A program made the position numbers and the translations under genes. The notes beneath the pieces were generated by a model. It saw only the letters and a list, made by a program, of their open reading frames with translations. It did not search any database and had not been told where the DNA came from. A DNA stretch of 64,000 bases from Oasisia sp. SBJ-2009 (lineage: Eukaryota > Annelida > Polychaeta > Sabellida > Siboglinidae), in NCBI GenBank assembly GCA_964017155.1, contig OZ024867.1, forward strand, positions 14,969,500 to 15,033,499. The letters are read 5' to 3'. Every line of letters starts with the position of its first letter. The first letter of the stretch is position 1. Of the stretch, positions 12,901 through 25,100 are shown piece after piece.

Positions 12901-15900
12901 GGTGTGTAAGACATGTTGTGTTGGACATGGTGTATACGACATGGTGTGTAAGACTTGGTGTGTAAAACTTGGTGTGTAAGACATGGTGTGTAAGACCTGG
13001 TGTGTAAGACATGGTGTGTACGATATGGTGTGTAAGACTTGGTGTGTAAGACTCGGTGTGTAAGACTTGGTGTGTAAGACATGGTGTGTAAGACTTGGTG
13101 TGAAAGACTTGGTGTGTAAGACATGGTGTGTAATACTTGATGTGTAAGACTTGATGTGTAAGACTTGATGTGTAAGACTTGATGTGTAAGACTTGATGTG
13201 TAAGACTTGATGTGTAAGACATGGTGTGTAAGACTTGGTGTGTAAGATATGGTGTGTAATACTTGATATGTAAGACTTGGTGTGTAAGACATGGTGCGTA
13301 AGACTTGGTGTGTAAGACATGGTGTGTAAGACATGGTGTGTAAGACTTGGTGTGTAACACATGGTGTGTAAGACTTGGTGTGTAAGACATGGTGTGTAGG
13401 ACATGGTGTGTAGGACATGGTGTGTAAGACTTGGTGTGTAAGACTTGGTGTGTAAGACATGGTGTGTTATACTTGATGTGTAAGATTTGATGTGTAAGAC
13501 AGGGTGTGAAAGACATGGTGTGTAAGACTTCGTGTGTAAGACATGGTGTGTAAGACTTGGTGTGTAAGACATGGTGTGTAATACTTGGTGTGTAAGACTT
13601 GATGTGTAAGACTTGGTGTTTAAGACTTGGTGTGTAAGACATGGTGTGTAATACTTGATGTGTAAGACTTGATGTGTAAGACTTGATGTGTAAGACTTGG
13701 TGTGTAAGACTTGATGTGTAAGACTTGGTGTGAAACACTTGATGTGTAAGACTTGATGTGTAAGACTTGATGTGTAAGACTTGGTGAGTAAGACTTGGTG
13801 TGTAAGACTTGGTGTGTAAGACATGGTGTGTTATACTTGATGGGTAAGATTTGATGTGTAAGACAGGGTGTGAAAGACATGGTGTGTAAGACTTGGAGTG
13901 TAAGACATGGTGTGTAAGACTTGGTGTGTAACACATGGTGTGTAAGACTTGGTGTGTAAGACATGGTGTGTAGGACATGGTGTGTAGGACATGGTGTGTA
14001 AGACTTGGTGTGTAAAACTTGGTGTGTAAGACATGGTGTGTAAGACCTGGTGTGTAAGACATGGTGTGTAAGACCTGGTGTGTAAGACGTGGTGTATAAG
14101 ACTTGGTGTGTAAGACATGGTGTGTAAGACTTGGTGTGTAAGACATGGTGTGTAAGACTTGGTGTGTAAGATATGGTGTGTAATACTTGATATGTAAGAC
14201 TTGGTGTGTAAGACATGGTGTGTAAGACTTGGTGTGTAAGACATGGTGTGTAAGACTTGGTGTGTAAGATATGGTGTGTAATACTTGATATGTAAGACTT
14301 GGTGTGTAAGACATGGTGTGTAAGACTTGATGTGTAAGACTTGGTGTGAAACACTTGATGTGTAAGACTTGATGTGTAAGACTTGATGTGTAAGACTTGG
14401 TGAGTAAGACTTGGTGTGTAAGACTTGGTGTGTAAGACATGGTGTATTATACTTGATGTGTAAGATTTGATGTGTAAGACAGGGTGTGAAAGACATGGTG
14501 TGTAAGACTTGGTGTGTAAGACATGGTGTGTAAGACTTGGTGTGTAAGACATGGTGTGTAAGACTTGGTGTGTAAGACATGGTGTGTAAGACATGGTGTG
14601 TAGGATATGGTGTGTAGGACATGGTGTGTAAGACTTGGTGTGTAAGACATGGTGTGTAACACTTGGTGTGTAAGACATGGTGTGTAAGACTTGGTGTGTA
14701 AGATATGGTGTGTAATACTTGATATGTAAGACTTGGTGTGTAAGACATGGTGTGTAAGACTTGGTGTGTAAGACATGGTGTGTAAGACATGGTGTGTATG
14801 ACCTGGTGTGTAAGACATGGTGTGTAAGACCTGGTGTGTAAGACATGGTGTGTAAGACTTGGTGTGTAAGACATGGTGTGTAACACTTGGTGTGTAAGAC
14901 ATGGTGTGTAAGACTTGGTGTGTAAGATATGGTGTGTAATACTTGATATGTAAGACTTGGTGTGTAAGATATGGTGTGTAAGACTTGGTGTGTAGGACAT
15001 GGTGTGTAAGACATGGTGTATAAGACCTGGTGTTTAACACATGGTGTGTAAGACTTGGTGTGTAAGACATGGTGTGTTGGACATGGTGTATACGACATGG
15101 TGTGTAAGACTTAGTGTGTAAAACTTGGTGTGTAAGACATGGTGTGTAAGACCTGGTGTGTAAGACATGGTGTGTACGACATGGTGTGTAAGACTTGGTG
15201 TGTAAGACTCGGTGTGTAAGATTTGGTGTGTAAGACATGGTGTGTAAGACTTGGTGTGAAAGACTTGGTGTGTAAGACTTGATGTGTAAGACTTGGTGTG
15301 TAAGACTTGGTGTGTAAGACACGGTGTGTAATACTTGATGTGTAAGACTTGATGTGTAAGACTTGATGTGTAAGACTAGGTGTGTAAGACTTGATGTGTA
15401 AGACTTGGTGTGAAACACTTGATGTGTAAGACTTGATGTGTAAGACTTGATGTGTAAGACTTGGTGAGTAAGACTTGGTGTGTAAGACTTGGTGTGTAAG
15501 ACATGGTGTGTTATACTTGATGTGTAAGATTTGATGTGTAAGACTAGGTGTGAAAGACATGGTGTGTAAGACTTGGTGTGTAAGACATGGTGTGTAAGAC
15601 TTGGTGTGTAAGACATGGTGTGTAAGACTTGGTGTGTAAGACATGGTGTGTAAGACATGGTGTGTAAGACTTGGTGTATAACACATGGTGTGTAAGACTT
15701 GGTTTGTAAGACATGGTGTGTAGGACATGGTGTGTAGGACATGGTGTGTAAGACTTGGTGTGTAAAACTTGGTGTGTAAGACATGGTGTGTAAGACCTGG
15801 TGTGTAAGACATGGTGTGTAAGACCTGGTGTGTAAGACATGGTGTGTAAGACTTGGTGTGTAAGACATGGTGTGTAAGACTTGGTGTGTAAGACATGGTG

Positions 15901-16172
15901 TGTAAGACTTGGTGTGTAAGATATGGTGTGTAATACTTGATGTGTAAGACCTGGTGTGTAAGACTTGGTGTGTAAGACATGGTGTGTAATACTTGATGTG
16001 TAAGACTTGATGTGTACGACATGGTGTGTAAGCCCTGGTGTGTAAGACATGGTGTGTAAGACCTGGTGTGTAAGACATGGTGTGTAAGACTTGGTGTGAA
16101 AGACTTGATGTGTAAGACTTGATGTGTACGACTTGGTGTGTAAGACTTGGTGTGTAAGACATGGTGTGTAAG
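6989..16172 (+). repeat. 4,592-bp tandem duplication, two adjacent copies
   Basis: Copy 1 is 6989-11580 and copy 2 is 11581-16172, each 328 units and directly adjacent. Markers shifted by exactly 4,592 include GCTGTG (8025 to 12617), AGCCCTGGTGAG (7519 to 12111), AGCCCTGGTGTG (11439 to 16031), an ACTTCG unit (near 8937 to 13529) and an ACTTGGAG unit (near 9300 to 13890). I see three substitutions between copies: T9251 to G13843, C10378 to T14970 and T10812 to C15404. The identity is high enough to mean a very recent duplication or an assembly duplication. Confidence 0.9.
7461..7670 (+). repeat. 210-bp (15-unit) insertion in the second 3.4-kb copy
   Basis: These 15 units are absent from the equivalent place in the first copy (near 4045). 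They introduce the AGCCCTGGTGAG marker (7519), two TACGAC units, a GTGACAGAC unit and a TAAAAC unit. The same series is found in later duplicates near 12111, 16745, 19965, 24809, 28001 and 32369, so it entered before those duplications. It contains an exact whole number of units. Confidence 0.75.
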
Positions 16173-19100
16173 ACTTGGTGTGTAATACTTGATATGTAAG
16201 ATTTGATGTGTAAGACATGGTGTGTAAGACATGGTGTGTAAGACTTGGTGTGTAAGACATGGTGTGTAAGACTTGGTGTGTAAGACTTGGTGTGAAAGAC
16301 TTGATGTGTAAGACATGGTGTGTAAGACTTGATGTGTAAGACTTGATGTGTAAGACTTGATGTGTATGACTTGGTGTGTAAGACTTGGTGTGTAAGACAT
16401 GGTGTGTTATACTTGATGTGTAAGATTTGATGTGTAAGACATGGTGTGTAAGACATGGTGTGTAAGACTTGGTGTGTAAGACATGGTGTGTAAGACTTGG
16501 TGTGTAAGACATTGTGTGTAAGACTTGGTGTGTAAGACATGGTGTGTAAGACTTGGTGTGTAAGACTCGGTGTGTAAGACATGGTGTGTTGTACTTGATG
16601 TGTAAGATTTGATGTGTAAGACAGGGTGTGAAAGACATGGTGTGTAAGACTTGGTGTGTAAGACATGGTGTGTAAGACTTGGTGTGTAAGACATGGTGTG
16701 TAATACTTGATGTGTAAGACTTGATGTGTACGACATGGTGTGTAAGCCCTGGTGAGTAAGACATGGTGTGTAAGACCTGGTGTGTAAGACATGGTGTGTA
16801 AGACTTGGTGTGACAGACTTGATGTGTAAGACTTGATGTGTACGACTTGGTGTGTAAAACTTGGTGTGTAAGACATGGTGTGTAAGACTTGGTGTGTAAG
16901 ACTTGGTGTGAAAGACTTGATGTGTAAGTCTTGATGTGTAGGACTTGATGTGTAAGACTTGGTGTGTAAGACTTGATGTGAAAGACTTGGTGTGAAAGAC
17001 TTGATGTGTAAGACTTGATGTGTAAGACTTGATGTGTAAGACTTGGTGTGTAAGACTTGGTGTGTAAGACTTGGTGTGTAAGACATGGTGTGTAAGACTT
17101 GGTGTATAAGATATGGTGTGTAAGACATGGTGTGTAAGACTTGGTGTGTAAGACATGGTGTGTAAGACTTGGTGTGTAAGACATGGTGTGTAATACTTGA
17201 TATGTAAGATTTGATGTGTAAGACATGGTGTGTAAGACATGGTGTGTAAGACTTGCTGTGTAAGACATGGTGTGTAAGACTTGGTGTGTAAGACATGGTG
17301 TGTAAGACTTGGTGTGTAAGACATGGTGTGTAAGACTTGGTGTGTAATACTTGATATGTAAGATTTGATGTGTAAGACATGGTGTGTAAGACATGGTGTG
17401 TAAGACTTGGTGTGTAAGACATGGTGTGTAAGACTTGGTGTGTAAGACATGGTGTGTAAGACTTGGTGTGTAAGACATGGTGTGTAAGACATGGTGTATA
17501 AGACCTGGTGTGTAACACATGGTGTGTAAGACTTGGTGTGTAAGACATGTTGTGTTGGACATGGTGTATACGACATGGTGTGTAAGACTTGGTGTGTAAA
17601 ACTTGGTGTGTAAGACATGGTGTGTAAGACCTGGTGTGTAAGACATGGTGTGTACGATATGGTGTGTAAGACTTGGTGTGTAAGACTCGGTGTGTAAGAC
17701 TTGGTGTGTAAGACATGGTGTGTAAGACTTGGTGTGAAAGACTTGGTGTGTAAGACATGGTGTGTAATACTTGATGTGTAAGACTTGATGTGTAAGACTT
17801 GATGTGTAAGACTTGATGTGTAAGACTTGATGTGTAAGACTTGATGTGTAAGACATGGTGTGTAAGACTTGGTGTGTAAGATATGGTGTGTAATACTTGA
17901 TATGTAAGACTTGGTGTGTAAGACATGGTGCGTAAGACTTGGTGTGTAAGACATGGTGTGTAAGACATGGTGTGTAAGACTTGGTGTGTAACACATGGTG
18001 TGTAAGACTTGGTGTGTAAGACATGGTGTGTAGGACATGGTGTGTAGGACATGGTGTGTAAGACTTGGTGTGTAAGACTTGGTGTGTAAGACATGGTGTG
18101 TTATACTTGATGTGTAAGATTTGATGTGTAAGACAGGGTGTGAAAGACATGGTGTGTAAGACTTGGTGTGTAAGACATGGTGTGTAAGACTTGGTGTGTA
18201 AGACATGGTGTGTAATACTTGGTGTGTAAGACTTGATGTGTAAGACTTGGTGTTTAAGACTTGGTGTGTAAGACATGGTGTGTAAGACCTGGTGTGTAAG
18301 ACATGGTGTGTAAGACCTGGTGTGTAAGACATGGTGTATAAGACTTGGTGTGTAAGACATGGTGTGTAAGACTTGGTGTGTAAGACATGGTGTGTAACAC
18401 ATGGTGTGTAAGACTTGGTGTGTAAGACATGGTGTGTAGGACATGGTGTGTAGGACATGGTGTGTAAGACTTGGTGTGTAAAACTTGGTGTGTAAGACAT
18501 GGTGTGTAAGACCTGGTGTGTAAGACATGGTGTGTAAGACCTGGTGTGTAAGACATGGTGTATAAGACTTGGTGTGTAAGACATGGTGTGTAAGACTTGG
18601 TGTGTAAGACATGGTGTGTAAGACTTGGTGTGTAAGATATGGTGTGTAATACTTGATGTGTAAGACTTGATGTGTACGACATGGTGTGTAAGCCCTGGTG
18701 AGTAAGACATGGTGTGTAAGACTTGGTGTGTAAGACATGGTGTGTAAGACTTGGTGTGTAAGATATGGTGTGTAATACTTGATATGTAAGACTTGGTGTG
18801 TAAGACATGGTGTGTAAGACTTGATGTGTAAGACTTGGTGTGAAACACTTGATGTGTAAGACTTGATGTGTAAGACTTGATGTGTAAGACTTGGTGAGTA
18901 AGACTTGGTGTGTAAGACTTGGTGTGTAAGACATGGTGTATTATACTTGATGTGTAAGATTTGATGTGTAAGACAGGGTGTGAAAGACATGGTGTGTAAG
19001 ACTTGGTGTGTAAGACATGGTGTGTAAGACTTGGTGTGTAAGACATGGTGTGTAAGACTTGGTGTGTAAGACATGGTGTGTAAGACATGGTGTGTAGGAC

Positions 19101-22100
19101 ATGGTGTGTAGGACATGGTGTGTAAGACTTGGTGTGTAAGATATGGTGTGTAATACTTGATGTGTAAGACCTGGTGTGTAAGACTTGGTGTGTAAGACAT
19201 GGTGTGTAATACTTGATGTGTAAGACTTGATGTGTACGACATGGTGTGTAAGCCCTGGTGTGTAAGACATGGTGTGTAAGACCTGGTGTGTAAGACATGG
19301 TGTGTAAGACTTGGTGTGAAAGACTTGATGTGTAAGACTTGATGTGTACGACTTGGTGTGTAAGACTTGGTGTGTAAGACATGGTGTGTAAGACTTGGTG
19401 TGTAATACTTGATATGTAAGATTTGATGTGTAAGACATGGTGTGTAAGACATGGTGTGTAAGACTTGGTGTGTAAGACATGGTGTGTAAGACTTGGTGTG
19501 TAAGACTTGGTGTGAAAGACTTGATGTGTAAGACATGGTGTGTAAGACTTGATGTGTAAGACTTGATGTGTAAGACTTGATGTGTATGACTTGGTGTGTA
19601 AGACTTGGTGTGTAAGACATGGTGTGTTATACTTGATGTGTAAGATTTGATGTGTAAGACATGGTGTGTAAGACATGGTGTGTAAGACTTGGTGTGTAAG
19701 ACATGGTGTGTAAGACTTGGTGTGTAAGACATTGTGTGTAAGACTTGGTGTGTAAGACATGGTGTGTAAGACTTGGTGTGTAAGACTCGGTGTGTAAGAC
19801 ATGGTGTGTTGTACTTGATGTGTAAGATTTGATGTGTAAGACAGGGTGTGAAAGACATGGTGTGTAAGACTTGGTGTGTAAGACATGGTGTGTAAGACTT
19901 GGTGTGTAAGACATGGTGTGTAATACTTGATGTGTAAGACTTGATGTGTACGACATGGTGTGTAAGCCCTGGTGAGTAAGACATGGTGTGTAAGACCTGG
20001 TGTGTAAGACATGGTGTGTAAGACTTGGTGTGACAGACTTGATGTGTAAGACTTGATGTGTACGACTTGGTGTGTAAAACTTGGTGTGTAAGACATGGTG
20101 TGTAAGACTTGGTGTGTAAGACTTGGTGTGAAAGACTTGATGTGTAAGTCTTGATGTGTAGGACTTGATGTGTAAGACTTGGTGTGTAAGACTTGATGTG
20201 AAAGACTTGGTGTGAAAGACTTGATGTGTAAGACTTGATGTGTAAGACTTGATGTGTAAGACTTGGTGTGTAAGACTTGGTGTGTAAGACTTGGTGTGTA
20301 AGACATGGTGTGTAAGACTTGGTGTATAAGATATGGTGTGTAAGACATGGTGTGTAAGACTTGGTGTGTAAGACATGGTGTGTAAGACTTGGTGTGTAAG
20401 ACATGGTGTGTAATACTTGATATGTAAGATTTGATGTGTAAGACATGGTGTGTAAGACATGGTGTGTAAGACTTGCTGTGTAAGACATGGTGTGTAAGAC
20501 TTGGTGTGTAAGACATGGTGTGTAAGACTTGGTGTGTAAGACATGGTGTGTAAGACTTGGTGTGTAATACTTGATATGTAAGATTTGATGTGTAAGACAT
20601 GGTGTGTAAGACATGGTGTGTAAGACTTGGTGTGTAAGACATGGTGTGTAAGACTTGGTGTGTAAGACATGGTGTGTAAGACTTGGTGTGTAAGACATGG
20701 TGTGTAAGACATGGTGTATAAGACCTGGTGTGTAACACATGGTGTGTAAGACTTGGTGTGTAAGACATGTTGTGTTGGACATGGTGTATACGACATGGTG
20801 TGTAAGACTTGGTGTGTAAAACTTGGTGTGTAAGACATGGTGTGTAAGACCTGGTGTGTAAGACATGGTGTGTACGATATGGTGTGTAAGACTTGGTGTG
20901 TAAGACTCGGTGTGTAAGACTTGGTGTGTAAGACATGGTGTGTAAGACTTGGTGTGAAAGACTTGGTGTGTAAGACATGGTGTGTAATACTTGATGTGTA
21001 AGACTTGATGTGTAAGACTTGATGTGTAAGACTTGATGTGTAAGACTTGATGTGTAAGACTTGATGTGTAAGACATGGTGTGTAAGACTTGGTGTGTAAG
21101 ATATGGTGTGTAATACTTGATATGTAAGACTTGGTGTGTAAGACATGGTGCGTAAGACTTGGTGTGTAAGACATGGTGTGTAAGACATGGTGTGTAAGAC
21201 TTGGTGTGTAACACATGGTGTGTAAGACTTGGTGTGTAAGACATGGTGTGTAGGACATGGTGTGTAGGACATGGTGTGTAAGACTTGGTGTGTAAGACTT
21301 GGTGTGTAAGACATGGTGTGTTATACTTGATGTGTAAGATTTGATGTGTAAGACAGGGTGTGAAAGACATGGTGTGTAAGACTTGGTGTGTAAGACATGG
21401 TGTGTAAGACTTGGTGTGTAAGACATGGTGTGTAATACTTGGTGTGTAAGACTTGATGTGTAAGACTTGGTGTTTAAGACTTGGTGTGTAAGACATGGTG
21501 TGTAAGACCTGGTGTGTAAGACATGGTGTGTAAGACCTGGTGTGTAAGACATGGTGTATAAGACTTGGTGTGTAAGACATGGTGTGTAAGACTTGGTGTG
21601 TAAGACATGGTGTGTAAGACATGGTGTGTAAGACTTGGTGTGTAAGACATGGTGTGTAGGACATGGTGTGTAGGACATGGTGTGTAAGACTTGGTGTGTA
21701 AAACTTGGTGTGTAAGACATGGTGTGTAAGACCTGGTGTGTAAGACATGGTGTGTAAGACCTGGTGTGTAAGACATGGTGTATAAGACTTGGTGTGTAAG
21801 ACATGGTGTGTAAGACTTGGTGTGTAAGACATGGTGTGTAAGACTTGGTGTGTAAGATATGGTGTGTAATACTTGATATGTAAGACTTGGTGTGTAAGAC
21901 ATGGTGTGTAAGACTTGGTGTGTAAGACATGGTGTGTAATACTTGATATGTAAGACTTGGTGTGTAAGACATGGTGTGTAAGACTTGGTGTGTAAGACAT
22001 GGTGTGTAAGACTTGGTGTGTAAGACATGGTGTGTAGGACATGGTGTGTAGGACATGGTGTGTAAGACTTGGTGTGTAAAACTTGGTGTGTAAGACATGG

Positions 22101-25100
22101 TGTGTAAGACCTGGTGTGTAAGACATGGTGTGTAAGACCTGGTGTGTAAGACATGGTGTATAAGACTTGGTGTGTAAGACATGGTGTGTAAGACTTGGTG
22201 TGTAAGACATGGTGTGTAAGACTTGGTGTGTAAGATATGGTGTGTAATACTTGATATGTAAGACTTGGTGTGTAAGACATGGTGTGTAAGACTTGGTGTG
22301 TAAGACATGGTGTGTAAGACTTGGTGTGTAAGATATGGTGTGTAATACTTGATATGTAAGACTTGGTGTGTAAGACATGGTGTGTAAGACTTGATGTGTA
22401 AGACTTGGTGTGAAACACTTGATGTGTAAGACTTGATGTGTAAGACTTGATGTGTAAGACTTGGTGAGTAAGACTTGGTGTGTAAGACTTGGTGTGTAAG
22501 ACATGGTGTATTATACTTGATGTGTAAGATTTGATGTGTAAGACAGGGTGTGAAAGACATGGTGTGTAAGACTTGGTGTGTAAGACATGGTGTGTAAGAC
22601 TTGGTGTGTAAGACATGGTGTGTAAGACTTGGTGTGTAAGACATGGTGTGTAAGACATGGTGTGTAGGATATGGTGTGTAGGACATGGTGTGTAAGACTT
22701 GGTGTGTAAGACATGGTGTGTAACACTTGGTGTGTAAGACATGGTGTGTAAGACTTGGTGTGTAAGATATGGTGTGTAATACTTGATATGTAAGACTTGG
22801 TGTGTAAGACATGGTGTGTAAGACTTGGTGTGTAAGACATGGTGTGTAAGACATGGTGTGTATGACCTGGTGTGTAAGACATGGTGTGTAAGACCTGGTG
22901 TGTAAGACATGGTGTGTAAGACTTGGTGTGTAAGACATGGTGTGTAACACTTGGTGTGTAAGACATGGTGTGTAAGACTTGGTGTGTAAGATATGGTGTG
23001 TAATACTTGATATGTAAGACTTGGTGTGTAAGATATGGTGTGTAAGACTTGGTGTGTAGGACATGGTGTGTAAGACATGGTGTATAAGACCTGGTGTTTA
23101 ACACATGGTGTGTAAGACTTGGTGTGTAAGACATGGTGTGTTGGACATGGTGTATACGACATGGTGTGTAAGACTTAGTGTGTAAAACTTGGTGTGTAAG
23201 ACATGGTGTGTAAGACCTGGTGTGTAAGACATGGTGTGTACGACATGGTGTGTAAGACTTGGTGTGTAAGACTCGGTGTGTAAGATTTGGTGTGTAAGAC
23301 ATGGTGTGTAAGACTTGGTGTGAAAGACTTGGTGTGTAAGACTTGATGTGTAAGACTTGGTGTGTAAGACTTGGTGTGTAAGACACGGTGTGTAATACTT
23401 GATGTGTAAGACTTGATGTGTAAGACTTGATGTGTAAGACTAGGTGTGTAAGACTTGATGTGTAAGACTTGGTGTGAAACACTTGATGTGTAAGACTTGA
23501 TGTGTAAGACTTGATGTGTAAGACTTGGTGAGTAAGACTTGGTGTGTAAGACTTGGTGTGTAAGACATGGTGTGTTATACTTGATGTGTAAGATTTGATG
23601 TGTAAGACTAGGTGTGAAAGACATGGTGTGTAAGACTTGGTGTGTAAGACATGGTGTGTAAGACTTGGTGTGTAAGACATGGTGTGTAAGACTTGGTGTG
23701 TAAGACATGGTGTGTAAGACATGGTGTGTAAGACTTGGTGTATAACACATGGTGTGTAAGACTTGGTTTGTAAGACATGGTGTGTAGGACATGGTGTGTA
23801 GGACATGGTGTGTAAGACTTGGTGTGTAAAACTTGGTGTGTAAGACATGGTGTGTAAGACCTGGTGTGTAAGACATGGTGTGTAAGACCTGGTGTGTAAG
23901 ACATGGTGTGTAAGACTTGGTGTGTAAGACATGGTGTGTAAGACTTGGTGTGTAAGACATGGTGTGTAAGACTTGGTGTGTAAGATATGGTGTGTAATAC
24001 TTGATGTGTAAGACCTGGTGTGTAAGACTTGGTGTGTAAGACATGGTGTGTAATACTTGATGTGTAAGACTTGATGTGTACGACATGGTGTGTAAGCCCT
24101 GGTGTGTAAGACATGGTGTGTAAGACCTGGTGTGTAAGACATGGTGTGTAAGACTTGGTGTGAAAGACTTGATGTGTAAGACTTGATGTGTACGACTTGG
24201 TGTGTAAGACTTGGTGTGTAAGACATGGTGTGTAAGACTTGGTGTGTAATACTTGATATGTAAGATTTGATGTGTAAGACATGGTGTGTAAGACATGGTG
24301 TGTAAGACTTGGTGTGTAAGACATGGTGTGTAAGACTTGGTGTGTAAGACTTGGTGTGAAAGACTTGATGTGTAAGACATGGTGTGTAAGACTTGATGTG
24401 TAAGACTTGATGTGTAAGACTTGATGTGTATGACTTGGTGTGTAAGACTTGGTGTGTAAGACATGGTGTGTTATACTTGATGTGTAAGATTTGATGTGTA
24501 AGACATGGTGTGTAAGACATGGTGTGTAAGACTTGGTGTGTAAGACATGGTGTGTAAGACTTGGTGTGTAAGACATTGTGTGTAAGACTTGGTGTGTAAG
24601 ACATGGTGTGTAAGACTTGGTGTGTAAGACTCGGTGTGTAAGACATGGTGTGTTGTACTTGATGTGTAAGATTTGATGTGTAAGACAGGGTGTGAAAGAC
24701 ATGGTGTGTAAGACTTGGTGTGTAAGACATGGTGTGTAAGACTTGGTGTGTAAGACATGGTGTGTAATACTTGATGTGTAAGACTTGATGTGTACGACAT
24801 GGTGTGTAAGCCCTGGTGAGTAAGACATGGTGTGTAAGACCTGGTGTGTAAGACATGGTGTGTAAGACTTGGTGTGACAGACTTGATGTGTAAGACTTGA
24901 TGTGTACGACTTGGTGTGTAAAACTTGGTGTGTAAGACATGGTGTGTAAGACTTGGTGTGTAAGACTTGGTGTGAAAGACTTGATGTGTAAGTCTTGATG
25001 TGTAGGACTTGATGTGTAAGACTTGGTGTGTAAGACTTGATGTGAAAGACTTGGTGTGAAAGACTTGATGTGTAAGACTTGATGTGTAAGACTTGATGTG

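Noticed and set aside
16407..21314. Giant protein-coding gene on the minus strand (over 1,600 codons)
   Set aside because: The same periodic peptide appears in all three frames, overlapping frames are equally open, ends coincide with single substitutions in repeat units, and no start context, intron or domain is present. It is a by-product of a stop-free 14-bp unit.
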